Shown here piece after piece: positions 1 to 6,493 of a DNA stretch of 8,488 bases (the first letter of the stretch is position 1; each line of letters starts with the position of its first letter). Both the position numbers and the translations under genes were made by a program. The notes below the pieces were generated by a model. The model did no database searches and was not told where the DNA came from. It saw nothing but the letters and a program-made list of their open reading frames with translations. Source of the DNA: Candidatus Kapaibacterium sp. (GTDB taxonomy: Bacteria > Bacteroidota > Ignavibacteria > Kapaibacteriales > UBA2268); the NCBI GenBank assembly GCA_028691175.1, contig JAQUZU010000044.1:1-8488 (forward strand). Direction: 5' to 3'.

Positions 1-1202
1 GAGGAAAAGATAATATTGTCTCTGTTACAACTGAAAATGTAGCGAAGAGGACTATTACGCAGACCGTATCGGCAATCGGCACAATTCAGCCGGAAACCGA
101 AGTAAAAATTGCTCCTGAAACAAGTGGTGAAATTTCGCAGTTGAACGTTAAAGAAGGCGACACAGTTAAAGCCGGGCAGCTGCTTGTTAGAATTAAGCCG
201 GATATTGTAGAGACACAGCTTGAGCAGGTTCGATATTCGACCGAAGCCGTAAAATCAAATATTCCGATGAATGAATCTAATCTTGCGAAAGCACAAGCCG
301 ATTATAATCGTGCAAAAGAATTGTACGGAAAAAAATATATTTCGCAGCAAGAATTTGATGTCGCAAAAAATGCGTTAGACGCAGCAAAATCTTCGCTTGA
401 AAACAGTAAACTGAGCTATAAACAAGCAAAAGCGTCTTATAATCAAACAGAAAAAACTGCTGCAAAAACGTATGTTCATTCTCCTATCAACGGTATTGTA
501 ACGCAACTCAACGTCGAAAAAGGCGAAAAAGTTGTTGGTACAGAAATGATGGCAGGTACCGATATGCTGGTGGTCTCGGACTTAAACGTGATGAACGCAG
601 AGGTTGAAGTTGATGAGAATGATATCGTCTTAGTTAAAATCGGCGATACTGCGACAGTTGAAATTGACGCATTTGCAGATCAAAAGTTTGCAGGCGTTGT
701 CGTAGAAATTGGTCACTCGGCGATTCAATCTTCTACCGGCACGCAGGATCAGGTAACGAATTTTAAGGTTAAGGTCCGTATTCTCGATGTGAATAACAGG
801 TTCCGTCCTGGAATGAGCTGCAATGTGGAAATAAGCACAGAAAGACATGAGAATGTACTCGCCGTTCCGTTGCAGTCGGTAACTGAAAACACTTCTACAG
901 TAAAAAATTCAGAAGAGTCGGGCGGAGGTTTCGGACCGGGCAAGCCGACTGTAGTTGATGAGAAGAAAGAAAAATTGGCAGTCGAAGAGCCGATTTCGAT
1001 TATTGTCTATGTAGTGAACGGAAATAAAGTAAAAGCGAAAAAAGTTACGACCGGTTTAAGTGATAAAGGATATATCGAAATTACGAGCGGATTGAGTGAA
1101 GGTGAAGAGGTGGTCAGCGGGCCATATTATGCAATCAAAAAAGAATTGTCCGACGGTGCAATGGTAACCAAATCTAAAGCCGGGCAAAACGGCAAATTAT
1201 AA
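1..1202 (+). CDS. Periplasmic adaptor (membrane fusion) subunit of a MacA-like ABC exporter, 5'-partial
   Basis: HlyD/MacA-type adaptor that links an inner-membrane ABC transporter to the outer membrane in diderms. The frame is open from base 3 with no stop, so the gene starts outside the window; 399 residues are visible. The TTG at 141 is internal, because clear family sequence (VSAIGTIQPETEVKIAPE) precedes it. Domain order in visible numbering: first lipoyl half-motif (SGEISQLNVKEGDTVKAGQ, about 41-60), an Ala/Lys/Gln-rich helical hairpin (about 68-155), second lipoyl half (HSPINGIVTQLNVEKGEKV, about 159-177), beta-barrel (about 195-280, with FRPGMSCNVEI) and a membrane-proximal domain (about 283-385). 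A Gly/Pro- and charge-rich insert lies at about 297-328. The signal peptide or N-terminal anchor is not visible. The ATPase starts 16 bp downstream, which supports an operon. The family call is strong; the substrate is unknown. Confidence 0.93.
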   Translation, partial: GKDNIVSVTTENVAKRTITQTVSAIGTIQPETEVKIAPETSGEISQLNVKEGDTVKAGQLLVRIKPDIVETQLEQVRYSTEAVKSNIPMNESNLAKAQADYNRAKELYGKKYISQQEFDVAKNALDAAKSSLENSKLSYKQAKASYNQTEKTAAKTYVHSPINGIVTQLNVEKGEKVVGTEMMAGTDMLVVSDLNVMNAEVEVDENDIVLVKIGDTATVEIDAFADQKFAGVVVEIGHSAIQSSTGTQDQVTNFKVKVRILDVNNRFRPGMSCNVEISTERHENVLAVPLQSVTENTSTVKNSEESGGGFGPGKPTVVDEKKEKLAVEEPISIIVYVVNGNKVKAKKVTTGLSDKGYIEITSGLSEGEEVVSGPYYAIKKELSDGAMVTKSKAGQNGKL

Positions 1203-1218
1203 TAAACTGAGCACTTAA

Positions 1219-1935
1219 ATGGAAAAAGAAGTAATAATAAATATCGAGAATATTGCGAAGATATATCGAATGGGCGAAGAAAAAGTCTATGCTCTACGCA
1301 ATGTGTCGCTGAATATCTCGAAAAACGAATATGTGGCAATTATGGGACCGTCCGGTTCCGGAAAGTCAACTTTGATGAATATTCTTGGTTGTCTCGACAC
1401 GCCGTCATTCGGTAAATATCTTTTCACAAATCAAGATGTGAATGAAATGACCGATAACGAATTGGCGGCAATCCGAAATAAAGAAATTGGCTTTGTATTC
1501 CAGACATTCAATTTGTTGCCACGCTCTAACGCATTAAAAAATGTAGAGTTACCGCTTGTTTATTCCGGTGTGAAAGCCGCTCGCAGAGAGGAAATGGCGA
1601 TTAAGGCGTTAGAAGATGTCAGTCTTGCCGATCGTATGCTGCATAGGCCGAACGAACTTTCCGGCGGTCAGCGCCAGAGAGTTGCAATCGCTCGTGCATT
1701 GATAACAACTCCTTCGATTATTCTTGCCGATGAGCCGACCGGAAACCTTGATTCAAAAACAAGTATCGAAATTATGAAACTGTTTCATGATTTGTGGATT
1801 AAGGGTAATACGATTATTCTTGTAACTCACGAAGAAGATATTGCGAAATACGCACATCGAATTATTCGTCTTCGCGACGGTCTGATTGAGAGCGACAAAC
1901 CAAATGAAAATCCGAAAACAAACTTTAACGTCTAA
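1219..1935 (+). CDS. ABC transporter ATP-binding protein, MacB/LolD type
   Basis: Cytoplasmic ATPase that powers the adjacent permeases; 238 residues, the normal length for a stand-alone LolD/MacB nucleotide-binding domain. All ATPase motifs look intact: Walker A GPSGSGKST (43-51), Q-loop Gln95 in FVFQTFNLLP, signature LSGGQRQRVAIARAL (147-161), Walker B IILADEP (167-173) with catalytic Glu172, D-loop NLDS (176-179) and switch His204 in VTHE. The motif LNILGCLD-like segment at 52-60 and the LLPR region after the Q-loop are typical of the MacB/LolD/FtsE group. In E. coli MacB this domain is fused to the permease; here it is a separate gene. The ATG at 1219 gives the expected N-terminus, although only a weak GAG lies upstream, so translation may be coupled to the adaptor gene. 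The first permease begins 13 bp after the stop. Confidence 0.96.
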   Translation: MEKEVIINIENIAKIYRMGEEKVYALRNVSLNISKNEYVAIMGPSGSGKSTLMNILGCLDTPSFGKYLFTNQDVNEMTDNELAAIRNKEIGFVFQTFNLLPRSNALKNVELPLVYSGVKAARREEMAIKALEDVSLADRMLHRPNELSGGQRQRVAIARALITTPSIILADEPTGNLDSKTSIEIMKLFHDLWIKGNTIILVTHEEDIAKYAHRIIRLRDGLIESDKPNENPKTNFNV

Positions 1936-1948
1936 ACGGAATTAAAAC

Positions 1949-3202
1949 ATGAAATTCGCTGAAATATTTGAAGCGGTAATTATCGCACTGAACTCGATTC
2001 GTGCCAACAAGATGCGCTCGCTTCTTGCATCGCTTGGCGTTGTAATCGGAATATCGGTGGTGATAATTATGGGCTGGGTTTTAACCGCTTTAGACGATGT
2101 TCTTGCGGAAACCTTTTCTATGATGGGTGCTGATGCGATGACAGTCTCGAAGTGGGACTGGTCCGGCGGTAAGAAATGGGAAGAGGTAATGGCACGAAAA
2201 GCTATTACGTATCAACAGGCGGAGAAGTTTTGCGAAAAAATTAAAAGTGCTGAAGTTGCCACTCCGTATATTTCCAATGGTGGAACGATTAAGTATAAGA
2301 CAAATAAAATCGAATCAATGGTTTCGGTTAGCGGTACGAAAAGTGAATACGGATTGACTTCTTCGGGCGAAGTTTCGCAGGGAAGGTATTTCAACAAAAG
2401 CGAGGAGCACGTAAGTTCGAATGTCGTCGTTATTGGGCACGGGATAAATGAACTACTGTTCCCGGAAAATGACGCCCTCGGAAAAACGATTAAAGTTAAC
2501 GGATACAAATTTGTAGTGATTGGTGTCATCAAGAAGCAGGGAACAGCAATGATGGACTTTATGGATAATCAGGTGTTTATTCCGCTTGGTGCTTACTCGG
2601 GAATGTTTGGAATCTCCGGTCGGTCTTTTAGTATTATCGTAAAAGCCGGCAGCAAAGAAAAAATGGATGAAGTACGTTTAGAAACCGAGGGCATTATGCG
2701 TAGTGTCCGCAATATAAAACCGGGTGCTGAAAGCGATTTTTCGATTAACGAAAGCAAGACGTTTGAAGAAACTTTTGCGAAAATACAAACTTACGTCTGG
2801 GGAGTCGGAATCGGCATGACCTCGCTATCGTTTCTTGTCGGCATTATCGGCATTATGAATATTATGTTTGTTGCAGTTGCCGAACGAACGAAAGAAATCG
2901 GCATTCGAAAGGCGCTTGGGGCTCCACGGCGCTCGATTATGGTGCAATTCATTGTGGAGGCGACTACCTTGTGCGTTGCGGGTTCGATTCTTTCGCTGAT
3001 TTTTTGTTCGGGACTTGTCTTTGCTGTGGCGACTATTGCGCCGAAGTATATTCCCGAATTAAGTTTTTTGTCTCCTGTAATGCCACTGAAATTATTTATA
3101 GTTGCAACCTTTGTGTCGGTTTGTGTCGGGCTGCTCGCCGGATTGATTCCTGCATATCGTGCCGCAAAATTAGATGTTGTAGATTCATTAAGAAGCGACT
3201 AA
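1949..3202 (+). CDS. MacB/FtsX-type ABC permease, first of two paralogues
   Basis: Inner-membrane permease of 417 residues with the MacB layout: one transmembrane helix near the N-terminus (about 24-46), a large periplasmic core (about 50-280), then three helices (about 282-308, 334-361, 380-402). The FtsX-family cytoplasmic coupling motif ERTKEIGIRKALGA is at 312-325, and the protein ends with the typical PAYRAAKLDVVDSLR (401-415). There is no fused ATPase domain; the preceding gene supplies it. The periplasmic segment contains a Trp/Lys-rich stretch followed by RKAITYQQAEKF (83-94) and RNIKPGAESDF (254-264), both with close counterparts in the next gene. That points to a gene duplication. 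The next permease starts 9 bp after this stop. Whether it exports a drug, peptide or lipid cannot be read from the sequence. Confidence 0.94.
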   Translation: MKFAEIFEAVIIALNSIRANKMRSLLASLGVVIGISVVIIMGWVLTALDDVLAETFSMMGADAMTVSKWDWSGGKKWEEVMARKAITYQQAEKFCEKIKSAEVATPYISNGGTIKYKTNKIESMVSVSGTKSEYGLTSSGEVSQGRYFNKSEEHVSSNVVVIGHGINELLFPENDALGKTIKVNGYKFVVIGVIKKQGTAMMDFMDNQVFIPLGAYSGMFGISGRSFSIIVKAGSKEKMDEVRLETEGIMRSVRNIKPGAESDFSINESKTFEETFAKIQTYVWGVGIGMTSLSFLVGIIGIMNIMFVAVAERTKEIGIRKALGAPRRSIMVQFIVEATTLCVAGSILSLIFCSGLVFAVATIAPKYIPELSFLSPVMPLKLFIVATFVSVCVGLLAGLIPAYRAAKLDVVDSLRSD

Positions 3203-3211
3203 GGAAAAAAT

Positions 3212-4450
3212 ATGAATATAATGGAAAGTGTTATTCTTGCGGTTGATTCTGTGCGAAGCAACAAATTGCGGTCAATTCTTACGTTGATTAGCGTTACGAT
3301 TGGCGTTTTTGCGATTATCGGAGCCGGCACCCTGACGACTTCAATCGAGAGTGCTGTTTCAACAGAAATGTCGTCGCTTGGCGAGACAAATTTTACAATT
3401 TCGCGTACTCCGGCTGTGATGCAGCATGGCGATTGGCGTAAGTACATGAAAAGAAAAGCAATTACGTATAAGCAAGCCGCAGAATTGAAGGAAGAACTTG
3501 AAAGTAATAAATACATAGAATTTGTTAGTTCAAGTTGTTCTGGCGATGCTACAGTTGTAAAATATAAATCAAAAAGCACGGATCCGGATGTATATGTTCA
3601 AGGCGGAGATGATAATTATCTTGCTTCTTCGGCTCGTACTATTGAATCCGGACGCGAAATCGGCATCGAAGATGTAAAACTTTCGCGAAATATAGCTTTA
3701 ATTGGAAACGATGTTGCGGTTAAGATTTTTGACGGCACTTCGCCGCTTGGCAAATCCATTACAGTCGGTAATCAAAAGTATGATGTTGTCGGCATTTTTA
3801 AAGCGAAAGGCGCTGTGATGGGGCAGAGCCAGGATAATCTTGTTGTGGTGCCTATTACGAATTATCTGAAGTATTTTTCTTCTGAGTGGGAACAGTCGAT
3901 GGATATTAGTGTCAGGGCAAAAGACAAGAAAGTCTTAGATGATGCGATTAACGAGGCAATAGGGAAGTTTCGTATTGTACGTAATATAAAGCCTTGGGCA
4001 GAAAATGATTTTGAAATAACTACGAATGAGGCACTCTCGGAGTCTTTTTCGGGTCTGACCGGTTTTTTGAAATATTTTGGTCTCATTTGCGGCATTGTGT
4101 CCTTGGGAGCGGCCGGAGTCGGTATTATGAATATCATGCTTGTTTCTGTTAAGGAACGAACTCGCGAGATAGGCGTTCGAAAGGCTATCGGAGCGAAAAA
4201 AACATGGATAATTCTGCAGTTTATCATCGAAACAATTACGATTTGCCAGATTGGCGGATTTGTGGGAATTGTTCTTGGTGTAGGTGGAGCTTGGGCGTTA
4301 AGTCTGGCACTTGAAATGCCGCTGGTTTTCCCTATTGATCAGATTATCTTTGCAGTAATAATTTGTACGGTTTTAGGCGTTATTTCCGGGGCATATCCTG
4401 CGTGGAAAGCCGCGAAATTAGATCCTATCGAGGCACTCAGATACGAATAA
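3212..4450 (+). CDS. MacB/FtsX-type ABC permease, second paralogue
   Basis: Second inner-membrane permease, 412 residues, same topology as its upstream neighbour: helix 1 at about 20-42, periplasmic MacB-core region at about 45-280, and helices at about 285-312, 336-364 and 376-397. The coupling motif ERTREIGVRKAIGA is at 315-328 and the terminal PAWKAAKLDPIEALR at 396-410. RKAITYKQAAEL (81-92) and RNIKPWAENDF (257-267) align with the first permease, but most of the periplasmic core has diverged, so the two are not recent copies. An AGGA ribosome-binding site (3202-3205) overlaps the upstream stop region and sits 6 bases before the ATG at 3212, which supports this start and translational coupling; Met4 is a possible alternative. 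This is the last gene of the operon, and a terminator follows at 4478. Confidence 0.94.
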   Translation: MNIMESVILAVDSVRSNKLRSILTLISVTIGVFAIIGAGTLTTSIESAVSTEMSSLGETNFTISRTPAVMQHGDWRKYMKRKAITYKQAAELKEELESNKYIEFVSSSCSGDATVVKYKSKSTDPDVYVQGGDDNYLASSARTIESGREIGIEDVKLSRNIALIGNDVAVKIFDGTSPLGKSITVGNQKYDVVGIFKAKGAVMGQSQDNLVVVPITNYLKYFSSEWEQSMDISVRAKDKKVLDDAINEAIGKFRIVRNIKPWAENDFEITTNEALSESFSGLTGFLKYFGLICGIVSLGAAGVGIMNIMLVSVKERTREIGVRKAIGAKKTWIILQFIIETITICQIGGFVGIVLGVGGAWALSLALEMPLVFPIDQIIFAVIICTVLGVISGAYPAWKAAKLDPIEALRYE

Positions 4451-4477
4451 TTTTTTTAAGAAATGAAAATTTTATGA

Positions 4478-4513
4478 GCGGACTGCCTGATTATGGCAAT
4501 CCGCTTTTCTTTT
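4478..4513 (+). terminator. Intrinsic terminator of the ABC exporter operon, in the convergent gap
   Basis: The stem arms are GCGGACTGCC (4478-4487) and GGCAATCCGC (4495-4504) with a 7-base loop, followed by TTTTCTTTT (4505-4513). On the + strand the stem has one C-A mismatch. On the - strand the same position becomes a G-U pair, so the RNA from the opposing glycosyltransferase gene can fold into an unbroken 10-bp stem, although its downstream T-tract is poorer. The T-tract overlaps the glycosyltransferase stop codon (4512-4514). It is probably bidirectional, with + as the stronger direction. Confidence 0.8.
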
Positions 4514-5619
4514 ATACATTATCGTAAAAATTCATTACATTTTCCGCATGGCGCTTAATATCGAAAACGTTTAGTGCACGTTGTCTGGCATTTTGCGAAC
4601 AAGAAATGTAATAATTCTTATCTGACATAAATTTAATTATTGCATTTGCAATTTCCTTCGGCGATTTTTCCGGAACCAATATTCCGGTTTCCGGAGTGAT
4701 TGCCTCGTTTACTCCGCTGATATTAGTGCCGATAACCGGTTTTCCGCAAGCCATTGCTTCGAACAGCACGCGTCCCATGCCTTCGACTCCCTCGTGCGAC
4801 GGAAGAATAAGTATATCGCATGTCTGCATAAATCGCTGTATTTCTGATTGTTGCGGCAAAACGCTAATTATCTCGTTTAATTTATTGCCGGAAATAAAAT
4901 TTTGAAATTGATTGTAAGTCGCCGCGTCGAGTGGAGAGCCGCAGTAGACTACGTGAAATCCGGTATTGCCCTTGTCGGATAATAATTTCGCTGCCTGTGC
5001 CAAGTCAAATATTCCTTTTCCTGGTTTGTATTGCCCAACAAATAAAACAATGAATTTGTCCGGAGGAAGTGAAAGTGTTTTTTCTAAGTCTATTAATATC
5101 AGTTGATTCGCAGAACTTATCGCAATCTACGCCGTTGAATATTGTCCTATATTTGCTTGAAATGTCGTCTTTAAATCGGCGACGACATCCATCGGAAATG
5201 CCAATAATTCCGTCAGCCAATTTCGCACACGATTTGTCGTTTGGTGTTTGAACGGTTAATCTGACATGCCAGACTGTTTTGCATTTCGTGTGTTTTGCCG
5301 CAAAGGCACATAATATTGTATCGCGCTCGTGATCCGGATGAATTATCGAAATATTATCTCGTTTTATAATGTGTCTTACTTTGAAATAATACCGCAATAA
5401 TTGGCATAAATTCTTTATTTTTAGTGGTGGAGTTGGCGGCAAAATATCAATTTTGCAATTTATCGCATGCAGTTCATTGTATAGATCTGTGCCTGTTGCC
5501 GGTAATATTGCTTGCGGAACATATCGCGAGCGCTCAAGGTTTTTTATGAGTGCGAGCATACTTTGCTGTCCACCCATTTTTAGATCCGGAAAGTGACTAA
5601 TATATAATACTTTTTGCAT
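4512..5619 (-). pseudogene. GT4-family glycosyltransferase split by a one-base frameshift
   Basis: Two - strand reading frames together make one GT-B glycosyltransferase of family GT4. The N-terminal part (5619 to 5005) begins MQKVLYISHFPDLKMGGQQS, with the Gly-rich loop near the start typical of the acceptor-side domain. It loses homology after residue 180 (NRLRK). At that point lies a run of six A on the coding strand (5078-5083). With five A the frame continues through TLSLPPDKFIVLFVGQYKPG, the classic start of the GT4 C-terminal domain, and joins the second frame without further breaks to give 368 residues. The C-terminal part has the EX7E motif (EGMGRVLFE, then AMACGKPVIG) for nucleotide-sugar binding. 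The protein likely transfers a sugar from an activated donor to a cell-surface glycan; donor and acceptor are unknown. No good ribosome-binding site precedes the ATG at 5619. It could be a true pseudogene, a homopolymer sequencing error, or a gene rescued by slippage. Confidence 0.85.
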
Positions 5620-5636
5620 AATTGCCGAAAATTAAT

Positions 5637-5673
5637 AAAAAAATGGGCTAAGAAAGTGAAAATTCAAAGCCCC
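5637..5673 (-). terminator. Probable intrinsic terminator after the DksA-like gene
   Basis: Read on the - strand, GGGCT (5672-5668) pairs with AGCCC (5649-5645). Inside the 18-base loop, a further GAA/TTC pairing is possible across a symmetric TT/TT bulge. One base after the stem there is a run of seven T (5643-5637). It starts six bases after the DksA-like stop codon. The stem is short, so termination may be partial, but the T-tract is good. Confidence 0.65.
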
Positions 5674-5678
5674 AAAAA

Positions 5679-6380
5679 TTATTTCTTTAATGATTCAATT
5701 TTGTCAATGCCGTCATCAGGGCATTTTTTGTGAATCTTGTATGATGCAGAAAGCGTTGTAATTGGTACAGCGAGCAGTCTCTCTTTGGCAATCAAACACT
5801 TGCAGACGCGGCAAATGCCGTAAGTCTTGTCTTTGATGCGGACAAGTGCTTCGTCGAGTTTTTTGATATACTCGCCAATGCGCTGTACTTGAGCGTAAGT
5901 TTTTTCTTGCTCGAGAGCTTCCGGACCTTGCTCTGCCATGTGCATTGAATAAATCATGCTTTCTTCAGCGAAATCATAATTTGTATAGTCGTCGAGACGT
6001 TCGCGCAACATACGCAATTCGTCGAGAGCCTCGTGGCGGAATTCCATGATTTTCTCGCGGAATTGTTCTAAATCTTCGTCAGAATATCTTGGACCGTCAT
6101 ATTCGTCAATCGCGGCAGCTGTTTCTGCTTGAACAGTTCCGGCTGCGTGGTTAAAATTGGAAGTCAAGTCTTGATTAATATCTTCAATTGCAGAACCACC
6201 TGCGTTCAGAACTTCTACCAGCGGAGTGTCAGTTTTTTTGGAACTTTTTGTAGTTTTCTTTGAGGCTGCTTCAGCGTCTGTAGCGGGAGTTCCAACTTCC
6301 TTGGACTTGGATTTCGCTGCTTTCTTCTGCGGTTTTACTTCTTCGGCATCCAAGATTTCCTCTTTTTTTGATTTTCCCAT
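5679..6380 (-). CDS. DksA/TraR-family protein with lysine-rich N-terminal extension
   Basis: Probable RNA-polymerase-binding regulator of the DksA/TraR family; members with this fold reach into the secondary channel of RNA polymerase and modulate initiation, often with ppGpp. I start it at the ATG at 6380 (233 residues) because GGAGG (6392-6388) lies 7 bases upstream; an upstream in-frame TTG would place that site inside the gene. Residues 1-60 are Lys/Ala/Ser/Glu-rich and probably disordered. Residues 102-185 form a coiled-coil hairpin with tip sequence around 134-150 (NYDFAEES, then YSMHMAEQG). The C-terminal zinc-finger region runs YGICRVCKCLIAKERLLAVP (187-206). Cys190 and Cys193 form the first C-x2-C pair, but the second pair is missing; only Cys195 and Cys220 remain. 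The YSMHMAEQG and ERLLAVP-TTLS motifs fit the FCB-group version found next to ileS. Its exact role is inferred. Confidence 0.85.
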   Translation of the reverse strand: MGKSKKEEILDAEEVKPQKKAAKSKSKEVGTPATDAEAASKKTTKSSKKTDTPLVEVLNAGGSAIEDINQDLTSNFNHAAGTVQAETAAAIDEYDGPRYSDEDLEQFREKIMEFRHEALDELRMLRERLDDYTNYDFAEESMIYSMHMAEQGPEALEQEKTYAQVQRIGEYIKKLDEALVRIKDKTYGICRVCKCLIAKERLLAVPITTLSASYKIHKKCPDDGIDKIESLKK

Positions 6381-6387
6381 TTGGTTT

Positions 6388-6392
6388 CCTCC
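6388..6392 (-). promoter_or_regulatory. Strong Shine-Dalgarno site for the DksA-like gene
   Basis: GGAGG on the - strand, 7 bases before the ATG at 6380. It decides the start in favour of MGKSKKEE over the upstream in-frame TTG at 6398. It is the best ribosome-binding site in the window; most other starts here have weak or no such site. Confidence 0.8.
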
Positions 6393-6451
6393 GTGCAAAT
6401 ATATATTAAATTTATTATTCGTTAATAGTTTGTATAATATTATGTAACGTT
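6393..6451 (-). other. AT-rich leader upstream of the DksA-like gene, no promoter resolved
   Basis: About 60 bases, almost entirely A and T, between the inverted repeat and the DksA-like ribosome-binding site. A promoter here would be logical, but I found no convincing pair of -35 and -10 boxes on the - strand. A TATATTTG match to the Bacteroidota -7 element lies directly against the ribosome-binding site and would put the transcript start inside it, so I do not call it. Confidence 0.3.
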
Positions 6452-6485
6452 TTTCTACCGGTGATTATTATATCACCGGTAGAAA
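6452..6485 (-). repeat. Perfect 14-bp inverted repeat between ileS and the DksA-like gene
   Basis: The arms TTTCTACCGGTGAT (6452-6465) and ATCACCGGTAGAAA (6472-6485) are perfect complements around a 6-base AT loop. The hairpin starts 8 bases after the ileS stop codon on the - strand, the right place for a terminator or an mRNA 3'-end stabiliser. The - strand sequence beyond it is AAACG-like with no T-tract, so it is not a textbook intrinsic terminator. On the + strand T-rich sequence follows, but no + gene reads into it. An operator or a dispersed intergenic repeat are alternatives. Confidence 0.7.
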
Positions 6486-6493
6486 TATTTTCG

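Noticed and set aside
141..1202. Adaptor gene starting at the TTG at 141
   Set aside because: The frame is open to the window edge, and residues before 141 are clear adaptor sequence including the start of the first lipoyl half-motif; the real start is outside the window.
2971..3246. Cys-rich + strand frame overlapping the two permease genes
   Set aside because: It lies in another frame of the conserved permease C-terminus and has no ribosome-binding site or recognisable domain.
4696..4905. + strand frame antisense to the glycosyltransferase
   Set aside because: It is opposite the conserved EX7E region, which explains its openness; there is no start signal or domain.
5005..5619. Two separate small glycosyltransferase genes at 4512-5003 and 5005-5619
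   Set aside because: Neither half is a complete GT-B enzyme, the second half has only a TTG start, and a single-base change joins them with family-typical sequence.
6381..6398. TTG start for the DksA-like gene at 6398
   Set aside because: It would place the strong GGAGG site inside the coding region; the ATG at 6380 is correctly spaced from it.
6394..6401. TATATTTG as a Bacteroidota-type -7 promoter element for the DksA-like gene
   Set aside because: It abuts the ribosome-binding site, so a transcript from it would start inside or after GGAGG; no matching upstream TTTG element is visible.
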